From Halorubrum ruber (GTDB lineage Archaea; Halobacteriota; Halobacteria; Halobacteriales; Haloferacaceae), in the NCBI RefSeq assembly GCF_018228765.1, contig NZ_CP073695.1, positions 1,488,001 to 1,552,000 of the forward strand: a stretch of 64,000 bases of DNA. Direction: 5' to 3'. Of this stretch, positions 1 through 8,388 are shown piece by piece (within the stretch, counting starts at the first letter, position 1; each line of letters opens with the position of its first letter). Below the pieces are notes generated by a model. That model saw nothing but the letters and a program-made list of their open reading frames with translations. It made no database searches and had not been told where the DNA came from. The position numbers were made by a program, and so were the translations under genes.

Positions 1-16
1 GACTCCGGGTCAGCCA
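1..16 (-). CDS. 5' end of a gene running off the window (tentative)
   Basis: On the minus strand an ATG at 16 is preceded by a GGAGGAGGAG run (bases 17-26), a good Shine-Dalgarno match close to the start. Only five codons (MADPE) are inside the window, so no function can be given. The long AT-rich stretch on the other side, and the divergent gene at 448, make a divergent pair of genes plausible. Confidence 0.35.
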
Positions 17-447
17 TCTCCTCCTCCGGCGCGGGCCGTCCGCCCCGTCCGAATCGTCCGCCGACGGGCCTGTCCGCCGACGGCTCGTGAGGGAGCGCGG
101 GTGCGTCTCTGCGGGCGTTCGCGAGCGTCGCGTTGGATCGTCATCAGTCGGCCGCCGCTTCCGTTTGCGCTGGTAAATACTTGCGGTGTGGATCGTATAA
201 GGAATTGGTACAGTTACGGCTGAGTGGAGTAGAGTTACTCGTGAAGCACGATGTACGTGCGATTAGAATCGGAATAATCTAATATACTTGAACTTCGATG
301 CCGCTGAACGAAGGAATAACTCGTCTCCCAAAATAACACGCCCAATTTGAGTACGTTTGAATAGAAATTAGTCACAGAATAATCGTTCTAAGCATATAAT
401 GTGATTATATACGAACATTTATTAGTTAGATAGAGTTCGATTTGTCC
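17..447. promoter_or_regulatory. AT-rich divergent intergenic region
   Basis: About 430 bases without a convincing gene. Bases 160-447 are far more AT-rich than the flanking coding DNA. An ATTTATTA box at 417-424 lies about 27 bases before the ATG at 448 and fits a haloarchaeal TATA box for a leaderless transcript. No RNA gene or clear inverted repeat was recognised in the rest. Confidence 0.55.
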
Positions 448-1104
448 ATGTCACGCATCCAGCTGAGTTCGAGTCAGGAACGCGTGCTCACCGCGCTCGT
501 GAACCTCTCCGAGGGCCGGGAGGCGCCGGTACAGGGCCGCGAGATCGCCGACGCGATCGACCGCAATCCGGGAACGGTGCGGAACCGCATGGGGAGCCTC
601 AGCACGCTCGGGCTCGTCAAGGGCGTTGCCGGGCCCGACGGCGGCTACATCCCGACCGACGAGGCGTACGACACGCTCGGCATCGAGCGCTTAGAGGACG
701 CCGCGACGACGCCGGTCGAGCGCGAGGGCGACCCCGTCGAGGACGTCACCGTCGCGGAGATAGACCTGTCGAGCGTCGCAAATCCGGAGCTGTGTCGCGC
801 CGAACTCGTGATCCGCGGCCCGGTCGGCCCCTTCGACGCGGGCGATCACGTGACCGTCGGGCCGACGCCCGCCACCGGGCTGCGGCTCTCCGGCGTCGTC
901 GACGCGACGAACGTCGACGGCAACAGCCTCCTGGTCCGCGTCGACGGCATGGAGACGCCGGCGGGGGGTCGGCCGCCTGAGTGGGATCCTGAACGGGGGC
1001 CTGAGCGGGGACCAGAGCCGCGGCCGTCCGGAAGCCCGATTCACTCCTCGTCGACCGCGGAGAACAGCCTGTCGCGGACCGCATCGGTCGCGGCCGCGGC
1101 GTGA
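448..1104 (+). CDS. winged-helix DNA-binding protein, haloarchaeal family
   Basis: Residues 5-70 read as a winged helix-turn-helix: 'GREIADAIDRNPGTVRNRM' has the spacing of helices two and three, followed by a wing ('GLVKGVAGPDGGYIPT'). Residues about 80-165 form a second, beta-rich domain of unknown role, possibly ligand-sensing. The tail is low complexity and rich in Pro, Arg and Glu, and its last 64 bases overlap the convergent truA. A TTG start at 442 is also open, but the ATG at 448 is placed correctly behind the TATA box. It is probably a transcription regulator; target and ligand are not visible. Confidence 0.75.
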   Translation: MSRIQLSSSQERVLTALVNLSEGREAPVQGREIADAIDRNPGTVRNRMGSLSTLGLVKGVAGPDGGYIPTDEAYDTLGIERLEDAATTPVEREGDPVEDVTVAEIDLSSVANPELCRAELVIRGPVGPFDAGDHVTVGPTPATGLRLSGVVDATNVDGNSLLVRVDGMETPAGGRPPEWDPERGPERGPEPRPSGSPIHSSSTAENSLSRTASVAAAA

Positions 1105-1958
1105 CGCGCGTCCCGGTGTCGCTCGCCGAAGGCGACGCGCGCGCTCTCCGCCGCCTCGCGGTCGACGGTGAACTCCGCGTCGGGGTAGGTCACGTCCCAC
1201 AACACGAGCGGTTCCGGGGGCGCGGGACCGACGCCGCGGTCTCCCGGGATCGGCTCGGCGGCGAGCAGCCGGTCGATCCACGCGAGGTCGGCGGTTCCGC
1301 GACCGACGGCGCGAGCGGCGGCGACGACCCGCCGGACGAGCGCGCGCGGGAACCCGTCCGCCGAGAGTTCGACGACGAGCGCGTCGCCCTCGCGGGTCGC
1401 CCGCGCGTCGAGGTCGCGGACCGTCCCCGTCTCGTCGGTCGTCAGGTTGTGGAAGTCGTGCTCGCCGTCGAAGCGCGCGAGCGCGGCCCGGAACCGGTCG
1501 TCGTCGACCGCGTGTTCCGGGTCTCGGCGCGCGCGGTCCGAGCCGGATTCGGAACTCGATTCGGGCGCGTAGAGGTGGTACCGGTAGGTCCGCCGGACCG
1601 CGTCGTGCGTCGCGTGAAAGCCGTCTGCGACGTCGGCGGCGGCCCACACGCGGACCGATCCCGGCAGGTGGCCGTTGAACGCGCGCGGCGTGAGCCACGG
1701 CGGCGCCTCGAAGGCGACGGTCTGGGCAACCGCTGAGACGCCGGCGTCGGTCCGGCCCGCCGCGGCGTAGCCGGGCGGCGTGGCGTGGGTCGACCCGTCG
1801 CCGCGATCGACCACGCCGTGTTCCGCGAGCGCTTCGAGGAGCGCGTCCGCGACCGTGCGGGCGTGCGGCTGGCGCTGGAAGCCGGCGTACTCTCGGCCGT
1901 CGTACGCGACCCGGAAGGCGCGGGTAACCGTCCCGTGACCGTTCGACGCGGCCGTCAC
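1041..1958 (-). CDS. truA: tRNA pseudouridine(38-40) synthase TruA
   Basis: TruA converts uridine to pseudouridine at positions 38-40 in the anticodon arm of tRNAs. The catalytic motif 'AAGRTDAGVSA' is at residues 67-77 with the nucleophilic Asp at 71; 'YAGFQRQ' near residue 25 is the usual N-terminal family signature. The length of 305 residues suits an archaeal TruA with some acidic insertions. The ATG start overlaps the stop of the universal stress protein gene upstream (1955-1958), so the two are probably co-transcribed and translationally coupled. The 3' end is antisense to the end of the winged-helix gene. Confidence 0.93.
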   Translation of the reverse strand: MTAASNGHGTVTRAFRVAYDGREYAGFQRQPHARTVADALLEALAEHGVVDRGDGSTHATPPGYAAAGRTDAGVSAVAQTVAFEAPPWLTPRAFNGHLPGSVRVWAAADVADGFHATHDAVRRTYRYHLYAPESSSESGSDRARRDPEHAVDDDRFRAALARFDGEHDFHNLTTDETGTVRDLDARATREGDALVVELSADGFPRALVRRVVAAARAVGRGTADLAWIDRLLAAEPIPGDRGVGPAPPEPLVLWDVTYPDAEFTVDREAAESARVAFGERHRDARHAAAATDAVRDRLFSAVDEE

Positions 1959-2488
1959 TGATCGTCGGACGCGTCGCCGCCGTCCGTCGCGTCGCCGCCG
2001 CCCGTCGCGTTGCCCGCGCCTTCGTCGGTATCGGTCGACTCCGTCTCTCCGTCCGCCCCGTCGGGATCGGCCATCGGGACGGTCACTACCGGCACCGACG
2101 CGACGCGGACGACCTTCTCGGTGACGCTCCCGAGGAGCAGCCGGCGGATCCCGCGGCGGGTGTGACTCGGCATGACGACGATGTCAGCGCCGTCGTCGAT
2201 CGCGTTCTCGATGACGTCCAGCGGGTCGCCGCGGACGACGCTTCCGACTGCCTCGACGCCGGCCGCTTCCAGTTCTGCGGTCACCGCCTCGACGCGTTCC
2301 TCGGCCGCCTCCGCGAGCCGGTCGGAGAACACGCCGGTCCGCGGGCCGGCGAGCGTGTCGACTGCGGTATCGGCGGCCGAGAGGACGTGGACCGTCGCGT
2401 CGTATCGCTCGGCGAGGCTGGCGGCGTGCGGGATGGCGTCGTTCGCCTCCCCGCCGGGCGCGACGGGCAGGAGGATGTCGTCGTACAT
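1955..2488 (-). CDS. universal stress protein (UspA family)
   Basis: The fold signature is clear: 'ILLPVAPGG' at the first strand, 'ADIVVMPSHTRRGIRRLLLG' around residues 103-122 as the nucleotide-binding loop, and 'GSVTEKVVRVASVPVVTV' after it. The first Gly of the classical G-2x-G-9x-G(S/T) ATP motif is Ser here, so nucleotide binding may be weakened. From residue 140 a 37-residue acidic, Gly/Asp/Thr-rich tail follows that is not part of the Usp fold. First gene of a two-gene unit with truA (4-base overlap). The physiological role of most archaeal Usp proteins is unknown. Confidence 0.9.
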   Translation of the reverse strand: MYDDILLPVAPGGEANDAIPHAASLAERYDATVHVLSAADTAVDTLAGPRTGVFSDRLAEAAEERVEAVTAELEAAGVEAVGSVVRGDPLDVIENAIDDGADIVVMPSHTRRGIRRLLLGSVTEKVVRVASVPVVTVPMADPDGADGETESTDTDEGAGNATGGGDATDGGDASDDQ

Positions 2489-2616
2489 ACGCGGTACTGC
2501 TCGCGCCCGGCGGAAAACGATACCGGCCGTTGAAGCGGTTGGACTGAGGTCCGGTACGGTCGGATCGCAGCGACGGACAGAACGAAGTGCGGGCCTGTGT
2601 CGACGCGTCCGCGGCG

Positions 2617-2628
2617 CTTATTTATAAG
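2617..2628 (+). promoter_or_regulatory. TATA box of the cyclophilin gene
   Basis: CTTATTTATAAG is AT-rich in an otherwise GC-rich context and would place transcription start near 2650, giving a 5' leader of about 50 bases to the ATG at 2702. Confidence 0.5.
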
Positions 2629-2701
2629 TGCGATGCTCGCTCCCGGTGCGCTGCTCGCACGGATGGGCAGGGTTTTCCGACGCGCGTCCCTCCTCGCGGA
2701 C

Positions 2702-3268
2702 ATGGCACGAGAGGTTTCCGACCCCGACAACCCGCAGGTGACGCTCCAGACCAACCACGGCGACATCGTCGTCGAGCTGTTCGCCGACCGCGCGCCGAAG
2801 ACGGTCGAGAACTTCCTCGGGCTGGCCCGCCACGACCCCGCCGCCGACGCGGAGCCCGCGCGCGACACAAACACCTGGGAGGACCCGAAAAGCGGCGAGG
2901 TCCGCGGCGACTCGCTGTACGAGGGCATCGTCTTCCACCGCGTCATCGACGACTTCATGATCCAGGGCGGCGACCCGATGGAGAACGGTCGCGGCGGCCC
3001 CGGCTACCAGTTCGACGACGAGTTCCACGACGACCTCACCCACGACGGGCCCGGGATCCTCTCGATGGCGAACTCCGGCCCGAACACGAACGGTTCGCAG
3101 TTCTTCATCACGCTCGACGCGACCCCGCACCTCGACGGCAAACACGCCGTCTTCGGGCAGGTCATCGACGGGATGGATGTCGTCGAGGAGATCGGCGGCG
3201 TGCCGACCGGGCGCAACGACGACCCCCGAGAGGCCGTCGAGATCGAGAAGGTCGACGTCGACGAGTAG
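2702..3268 (+). CDS. peptidyl-prolyl cis-trans isomerase, cyclophilin type
   Basis: Cyclophilin that speeds prolyl bond isomerisation during protein folding; no signal peptide, so cytoplasmic. Motifs are '[15 protein letters not shown]' (residues 78-92, with the catalytic Arg at 80) and '[12 protein letters not shown]' (126-137). Residues 42-70 ('[14 protein letters not shown]...') are an insertion typical of short archaeal/bacterial cyclophilins. In-frame starts at 2597, 2633 and 2663 are possible. A TATA-like CTTATTTATAAG at 2617-2628 puts transcription start near 2650, which rules out the first two; 2702 gives the usual family N-terminus. Confidence 0.9.
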   Translation: MAREVSDPDNPQVTLQTNHGDIVVELFADRAPKTVENFLGLARHDPAADAEPARDTNTWEDPKSGEVRGDSLYEGIVFHRVIDDFMIQGGDPMENGRGGPGYQFDDEFHDDLTHDGPGILSMANSGPNTNGSQFFITLDATPHLDGKHAVFGQVIDGMDVVEEIGGVPTGRNDDPREAVEIEKVDVDE

Positions 3269-3359
3269 TCGGTCCGGGTTCCCCCGTCCCGTGTTCGACC
3301 CTCCCACGTCGGGGGGAGTTAAGAAGATATAAATCATCCCCGCCGTAAGCGATAATCGC

Positions 3360-3468
3360 GCTCGGTTGGTGTAGTCCGGCCAATCATGTTGGCCTTTCGG
3401 CGGACGCGGCGCCTCGGCGCCGGTTCGGAAGTCAGCCGACGACCAGGGTTCAAATCCCTGACCGAGCA
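3360..3468 (+). tRNA. tRNA-Glu(TTC) with a 34-nt intron
   Basis: Acceptor arms GCTCGGT (3360-3366) and ACCGAGC (3461-3467) pair over seven bases, with discriminator A at 3468. The T-arm is CAGGG-TTCAAAT-CCCTG (3444-3460). The anticodon stem is TTGGC (3389-3393) with GCCGA (3435-3439); the loop reads C-T-TTC-G plus A at 3434, so the anticodon is TTC (3396-3398). Between G37 (3399) and A38 (3434) lies an intron at 3400-3433, the canonical archaeal 37/38 site. CTTTC (3394-3398) pairs with GGAAG (3427-3431), leaving three-base bulges (GGC and TCA), i.e. a bulge-helix-bulge for the splicing endonuclease. The intron core folds on GGCGCC-TC-GGCGCC. Spliced length is 75. Confidence 0.93.
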
Positions 3469-3575
3469 TCCACTCTCACACCGCGAGCGACGCGTCTCGT
3501 TCTCCGGTCGTCCGTTCCGTTCTCCGGTCAGTCCGAAGGGGAAGAATCACGGCCGTCGGTGGCGGAGCATCGGGT

Positions 3576-4805
3576 ATGAGCGACCGATCCGACGGCGGCG
3601 ACGGTGACGGAGGCGACGGCCGCGGCGGCGACGGGGGTTACGGCGGCGCCGACGACCGCCGCTTCGAGACCCGCGCGATCCACGCCGGCCAAGAGCCGGA
3701 CCCGGAGACGGGCGCGTTGATGACGCCGATTCACGCGAACTCGACGTACGAGCAGGACGGGCCGGGTGACCACCGCGGCTACGAGTACAGCCGCACGGGG
3801 AACCCGACGCGCAGTGACCTCGAAGCGAACCTCGCCTCGCTGGAGTCGGGCAGCCACGCGCGCTGTTTCTCCTCCGGCATGGGCGCGATCAACACCGTCC
3901 TCAACCTCCTCTCGGCGGGCGACCACGTCGTCGCGGGCGACGACGTGTACGGCGGGACGCACCGCATCCTGACGCAGGTGTACGACGAGTACGACATCGA
4001 GACCAGCTTCGTCGACACGACGGACCACGACGCGGTCCGGGACGCGATGCGCGAGGAGACCGAGTTAGTGTGGGTCGAGACGCCGACGAACCCCCTGATG
4101 AACGTCAACGACATCGGTGCGCTCGCCGACATCGCCCACGAGGGCGACGCGCTCTGCGCGGTCGACAACACGTTCGCGACCCCGTACCTCCAGCGCCCGC
4201 TCGAACACGGCGCGGACGTCGTCTGCCAGTCGCTGACGAAGTACCTCGGCGGCCACTCGGACACCATCGGCGGCGCCCTCATCGTCGACGACGAGGAGTT
4301 GGACGAGCGGCTCGGCTTCTACCAGAACTCCGTCGGCGCAACGCCCGGCCCGTTCGACGCGTTCCTCGTCCTCCGCGGGACGAAGACGCTCCCGGTGCGG
4401 ATGGACCGCCACTGCGAGAACGCGATGGCGCTCGCCGAATGGCTGGAGGACCACGACGCGGTCGAGCGCGTCTACTACCCCGGGCTGGAGTCGCATCCCG
4501 ATCACGAGCTGGCCGCCGAGCAGATGGACGACTTCGGCGGCATGCTCTCCTTCGAGCTGGACGGCACCCTCGAAGAGGCGTCGACGGTCGTGAGCGAGAC
4601 GGAGGTGTTCACGCTCGCGGAGTCGCTCGGCGGCGTCGAGAGCCTCATCGAGCAGCCCGCCGCGATGACCCACGCCGCGATCCCGCGCGAGGAGCGGCTC
4701 GCGGCCGGGCTCACCGACGGCCTCATCCGGGTGTCCGTGGGGATCGAACACGTCGACGACATGAAGGCTGACCTCCAAGCGGCGTTCGACGCGGCGCTGT
4801 CGTAG
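3576..4805 (+). CDS. Cys/Met metabolism PLP enzyme (cystathionine gamma-synthase/lyase type)
   Basis: PLP-dependent enzyme of the trans-sulfuration family. Visible signatures are 'YEYSRTGNPT' (69-78, phosphate and substrate binding), 'SSGMGAI' (99-105), 'VETPTNPLMNV' (167-177) and 'QSLTKYLGGHSD' (218-229) with the PLP Schiff-base Lys at 222. The family includes cystathionine gamma-synthase, gamma-lyase and O-acylhomoserine sulfhydrylases, which cannot be told apart safely by eye. The first 25 residues are Gly/Asp-rich and low complexity, an acidic extension not found in bacterial homologues. It stands alone between the tRNA-Glu and a dehydrogenase gene. Cytoplasmic. Confidence 0.9.
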   Translation: MSDRSDGGDGDGGDGRGGDGGYGGADDRRFETRAIHAGQEPDPETGALMTPIHANSTYEQDGPGDHRGYEYSRTGNPTRSDLEANLASLESGSHARCFSSGMGAINTVLNLLSAGDHVVAGDDVYGGTHRILTQVYDEYDIETSFVDTTDHDAVRDAMREETELVWVETPTNPLMNVNDIGALADIAHEGDALCAVDNTFATPYLQRPLEHGADVVCQSLTKYLGGHSDTIGGALIVDDEELDERLGFYQNSVGATPGPFDAFLVLRGTKTLPVRMDRHCENAMALAEWLEDHDAVERVYYPGLESHPDHELAAEQMDDFGGMLSFELDGTLEEASTVVSETEVFTLAESLGGVESLIEQPAAMTHAAIPREERLAAGLTDGLIRVSVGIEHVDDMKADLQAAFDAALS

Positions 4806-4884
4806 CGGGCTCTCCGGAACGGGAGGTCGCGTCCGGCGCCGGCCGACTGACACCATTTTTATCGGTTCCGCCGAGACTGCCCAC

Positions 4885-5832
4885 ATGAGCGATCCAGACG
4901 TTCTGGTGCTTCGACAGACGATCCACGGGCTGGGCCCCGACGAACTGGTGGCGGCGATCCGCGATCGACTCCCCGACGCGGAGGTCACGCGGGCGCGGAC
5001 TCCCGCTGAGGAGCGCGACCTGATCCGGACCGCGCGGGTCGCCGTCGGGCTCACCATCGACGAGGAGCTGCTCGCGGCCGCCGAGGAGTTAGAGCTGTTC
5101 GCCTGCGTGTTCGCGGGGACGGGGCACCTGCCGCGCGACCTGCTCGACGACCACGGGGTCGCCGTGACGAACGCGTCGGGCGTCCACGGTTCGAACATCG
5201 CCGAGCACGTCATTGGCTCGATGATCGCGCACGCGCGGCAGTTCCACCGGGCGTACCGCCAGCAGTCCCGCCGCGAGTGGCGCACCTACGAGACGACGGA
5301 GGTGTACGGCTCGACCGTCGCCGTGGTGGGGCTCGGCGCCATCGGGCAGGCCGTCGTCGATCGGCTGGAGTCGTTCGATGTCGACACGGTCGGCGTGCGC
5401 TACTCCCCGGAGAAGGGCGGTCCGACCGACGATGTGTACGGGTTCGACGAGTTCCACGAGGCCGTCACGGACGCCGAGTACGTCGTGCTGGCGTGTCCGC
5501 TCACGGAGACGACGCGGGGGCTCGTCGACGCCGACGCGCTCCGGACGATGCGGCCCGACGCCGTCCTCGTCAACATCGCGCGCGGGCCGATCGTCGACAC
5601 CGACGCCTTGGTGACGGAGCTCCGGAACAACCGCATCCGCGGCGCGGCGCTGGACGTCACGGACCCGGAGCCCCTCCCGGAGGACCACCCGCTGTGGGGC
5701 CTGTCGAACGCGACGATCACGCCGCACAACGCCGGTCACACGCCCGAATACTACGAGCGCGTCGCGGACATCTTGGCTGACAACGTCGCGCGGCTTGACG
5801 CCGGCGACGAGCTTCGGAACCGGGTCGTCTGA
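4885..5832 (+). CDS. D-2-hydroxyacid dehydrogenase
   Basis: NAD(P)-dependent oxidoreductase reducing a 2-oxo acid to a D-2-hydroxy acid. The Rossmann motif 'VVGLGAIGQAVVDRL' has GLGAIG at 149-154. Catalytic residues of the family are in place: Arg233 in 'VNIARGPIVD', Glu262 in 'TDPEPLPEDHPL', His281 in 'TPHNAGHTP'. The exact substrate (glyoxylate, hydroxypyruvate, lactate and others) is not readable. A TATA-like ATTTTTATC at 4853-4861 lies about 27 bases upstream of the ATG, supporting this start and a leaderless mRNA. Length of 315 is usual. Confidence 0.9.
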   Translation: MSDPDVLVLRQTIHGLGPDELVAAIRDRLPDAEVTRARTPAEERDLIRTARVAVGLTIDEELLAAAEELELFACVFAGTGHLPRDLLDDHGVAVTNASGVHGSNIAEHVIGSMIAHARQFHRAYRQQSRREWRTYETTEVYGSTVAVVGLGAIGQAVVDRLESFDVDTVGVRYSPEKGGPTDDVYGFDEFHEAVTDAEYVVLACPLTETTRGLVDADALRTMRPDAVLVNIARGPIVDTDALVTELRNNRIRGAALDVTDPEPLPEDHPLWGLSNATITPHNAGHTPEYYERVADILADNVARLDAGDELRNRVV

Positions 5833-6023
5833 GGCGAGACCAGAGAGGTTCGCGACCGGTGTGAAATATATAGAAGTATATAGCGCTAATATTATCCTAA
5901 TAGAGGGCCTGATACGGTTCAAAAGCAGCGACCGGGGTGGCAGACATCGGATGAATCCTCACATGTACGTCGAAGTATATATTTTTGATCAAGATTAAGG
6001 TGTTCCGCTCCGGAGGGCGAACC
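5833..6023. promoter_or_regulatory. AT-rich promoter region of the AbrB-PhoU gene
   Basis: The stretch is unusually AT-rich, with several ATATATAG/TATAGCGC runs at 5868-5886 and TATATATTTTTG near 5976-5987. The latter would start transcription close to 6010, just before the ATG at 6024. The upstream runs may be binding sites or simply the 3' flank of the dehydrogenase gene. Confidence 0.4.
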
Positions 6024-7022
6024 ATGGAAACGCGGAAGGTCCAGGTCACCGGCGGTTCGACGTACACGGTCTCGATCCCGAAGACGTGGGCGACCGACAA
6101 CGACGTCGAGGCGGGGACGGAGATCGAGTTCCACCCGGACGGCGACTCGCTGGTCCTCACCCCGCGGTCCGACGAAGAGCGGACGCGGGGGACGCTAGAC
6201 ATCGCCGACCTGACGGGGCAGGCGCTCCAGCGCGCGGTGACGACGATGTACGTCAGCGGCTTCGACGTCATCGAGCTGGAGGCCGCGGAGATCAGCACCG
6301 AGCAGCGGTCGACGATCCGCGACGCGGTCCAGAGCCTCGTCGGCTTGGAGGTGTTAGAGGAGACGCGCGACAGGGTCGTCGTTCAGGACCTCCTCGACTC
6401 CTCGGAGCTTTCGATCCACAACGCGGTCACGCGGATGCGGCTGATCTCGCTGTCGATGCTCGAAGACGCGATCACCGCGCTCGCGGAGCGCGACCACGAC
6501 CTCGCGCGCGACGTGATCGGCCGCGACGACGACCTCGACCGGCTGTGGCTCGTCGTCTCGCGGATCTTCCGCGCCACGCTGCGGACGCCGAAGGCAGCCG
6601 AAGAGCTCGGGCTCCCGCGCGAGGAGTGTTTCGACTACCACTCCAGCGCTCGTCAGTTAGAGCGGATCGGCGACCACGCGACGAAGATCGCGCACCTGAC
6701 GCTGAACATCGACGAGCCCCTTCCCGACGAGGTCGTCGAGGCGGTGAGTGACCTCCACGGCGACGCGGTCGAGGTGATCGACACCGCGATGGACGCGCTG
6801 TTCGACGACGACACCGATGAGGCGACCCGACGGGCCAACGAGGCGCGGACGATGGTCAGGGCGATCGACGAGCGGGTGCGCGCCATCGACGAGCTTCTAC
6901 GTGATCTTGATCCGACGCGCGCGCAATTGCTGGGGCTCGTCGTCGACTCCGTGCTTCGCTCGGCCGACTACGGCGGCAACATCGCCGAGACCGCGCTCCA
7001 GAAGGCCGCGCCGACGCCGTGA
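6024..7022 (+). CDS. PhoU-domain protein with N-terminal AbrB/SpoVT DNA-binding domain
   Basis: Residues 1-50 are a swapped-hairpin AbrB domain ('METRKVQVTGGSTYTVSIPK', then 'WATDNDVEAGTEIEFHPDGD'). Residues about 95-330 are helical PhoU repeats with the metal-binding style 'ARQLERIGDHATKIAHL' and, at the end, 'RSADYGGNIAETAL'. PhoU proteins restrain phosphate uptake and tune phosphate signalling; the fused AbrB domain suggests direct DNA binding. No pst transporter genes are next to it. An earlier ATT start at 5985 is in frame but would lie over the TATA box, so the ATG at 6024 is chosen. The stop overlaps the GTG of the next gene. Confidence 0.88.
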   Translation: METRKVQVTGGSTYTVSIPKTWATDNDVEAGTEIEFHPDGDSLVLTPRSDEERTRGTLDIADLTGQALQRAVTTMYVSGFDVIELEAAEISTEQRSTIRDAVQSLVGLEVLEETRDRVVVQDLLDSSELSIHNAVTRMRLISLSMLEDAITALAERDHDLARDVIGRDDDLDRLWLVVSRIFRATLRTPKAAEELGLPREECFDYHSSARQLERIGDHATKIAHLTLNIDEPLPDEVVEAVSDLHGDAVEVIDTAMDALFDDDTDEATRRANEARTMVRAIDERVRAIDELLRDLDPTRAQLLGLVVDSVLRSADYGGNIAETALQKAAPTP

Positions 7023-7891
7023 GGGGCGTCCTCGACGCGATAGCGCGTCGACTGCCCGAGCGCCGGACGCTCGCGTTCGCCGGGGGTGCGGTCGTCCTCC
7101 TCGTCGGGCTCGTCGTCGCCGGCGGCGCCGCGTACTTCGCCGCCGGCCTGGGGCCGGACGCGGACGCGGTCGCGGCCGTCGAGGCCGACCCGAACGTCTC
7201 CGTGGACCGGATGGCGGTCGGGACCGCGGTCCGCGACGGGCCGGTGACGTCGTCGACCGTCGGGCTCGTCTACTATCCGGGCGGGCGGGTGGATCACGAG
7301 AGCTACGTTCCCACCGCCGCCGAGATCGTGGCGGCGTCCGATCGCGCCGCGCTCGTCGTCGTGGTGGACATGCCGCTCAACCTGGCCGTCCTCGCGCCGG
7401 ACCGCGCCGAGCGCGTCCGCGAACGCTACCCCGAGGTGGACGCGTGGGCGGTCGGCGGCCACTCGCTCGGCGGCGCCATGGCCTGCCGACACGCGGCCGG
7501 AAACGCCGAGGCGTACGACGCGCTCGTCCTCCACGCCGCGTACTGCGACCGCGACGTCTCCGAGAGCGGCCTCGACGCGCTCTCGGTCTTGGGCGGCGCC
7601 GACGGGGTGATCGACGCCGAGCGCGAGCGCGCGTCTCGGTCGAACCTGCCGGCGGACGCTCGGATCGTCGAACTCGACGGCGTCAACCACGCCGGATTCG
7701 GCGCGTACGGACCACAGCCCGGCGACGATCCCGCGTCGCTGTCGCCGGACGCCAGCCGGCGAGCGGTCGGGAACGCGACCGGAACGTGGCTCTCGGAGCG
7801 GGGAGCGGCGAACCGGGACATCCGGTCGCGATCGGTGTCGACCGCCGGCTCGGAGAGTGTCCGCTCCGCCGCGCTCGACGTTGCCGGGTGA
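7019..7891 (+). CDS. membrane-anchored alpha/beta hydrolase
   Basis: Residues 17-42 form one hydrophobic segment, so the enzyme is probably anchored in the membrane with the catalytic domain outside or inside. The nucleophile elbow 'GGHSLGGAMA' places Ser149 within G-x-S-x-G, and 'DGVNHAGFG' supplies His224. The overall pattern resembles the 'alpha/beta hydrolase 5' group; substrate unknown. The GTG start overlaps the stop of the AbrB-PhoU gene by four bases, implying co-translation. The last 30 residues are Arg/Ser-rich and look unstructured. Confidence 0.82.
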   Translation: MRGVLDAIARRLPERRTLAFAGGAVVLLVGLVVAGGAAYFAAGLGPDADAVAAVEADPNVSVDRMAVGTAVRDGPVTSSTVGLVYYPGGRVDHESYVPTAAEIVAASDRAALVVVVDMPLNLAVLAPDRAERVRERYPEVDAWAVGGHSLGGAMACRHAAGNAEAYDALVLHAAYCDRDVSESGLDALSVLGGADGVIDAERERASRSNLPADARIVELDGVNHAGFGAYGPQPGDDPASLSPDASRRAVGNATGTWLSERGAANRDIRSRSVSTAGSESVRSAALDVAG

Positions 7892-7927
7892 GCGGGTTTT
7901 TTGAGCGCGCTCCCCCGAGGGGATCGC

Positions 7928-8311
7928 ATGCCAGAGATCGAACTCGGCGTCCCGAAGGGCGTCGTCGAGTCGCTCCCGGAGGAGGAGGGGACCGCCGAAC
8001 GAGACATGCGACGTGCCATCACCGGCATCCAGTCGCGGTTGAACGACGCGCTCGACGAGGCGGATCCGGACGAGGCGGCCGAGGTCGTCGCGGACGCGGT
8101 CGAGCGCATGGAGTCGCAGGCGAGCACGTACCACGAGTTCGTCCCGGAGCTGCGCGCGTGGGGGCAGTCGCCCATCTACGCGATCGCGTGGCGGAACCTC
8201 TACCTCGAGCTGATCGGCCAGCTGTACGACCACGAGTGGCTCGCCGACGACCTCGACCGCGAGCGCAACTTCCGGCTGGTCGAAGACGGGATCCGCCTCT
8301 CCGACCTGTAG
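7928..8311 (+). CDS. conserved haloarchaeal protein of unknown function
   Basis: 127 residues from the ATG at 7928, mostly alpha-helical and acidic. No known catalytic motif was seen. Conserved-looking core: 'ESQASTYHEFVPELRAWGQS' followed by 'PIYAIAWRNLYLELIGQLYD'. A GGTTTTTTGAGC run at 7896-7907 upstream could be the TATA region. It is downstream of the hydrolase and in the same direction, but it has its own likely promoter. Probably cytoplasmic. I do not recognise a function. Confidence 0.75.
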   Translation: MPEIELGVPKGVVESLPEEEGTAERDMRRAITGIQSRLNDALDEADPDEAAEVVADAVERMESQASTYHEFVPELRAWGQSPIYAIAWRNLYLELIGQLYDHEWLADDLDRERNFRLVEDGIRLSDL

Positions 8312-8388
8312 TCGGCGACGCGTCGACTTCTCGACCGTCGCCTTCCGCGGCCGGCCGCTTTTAAGCCGCCGCGACACGACGTACGGGT

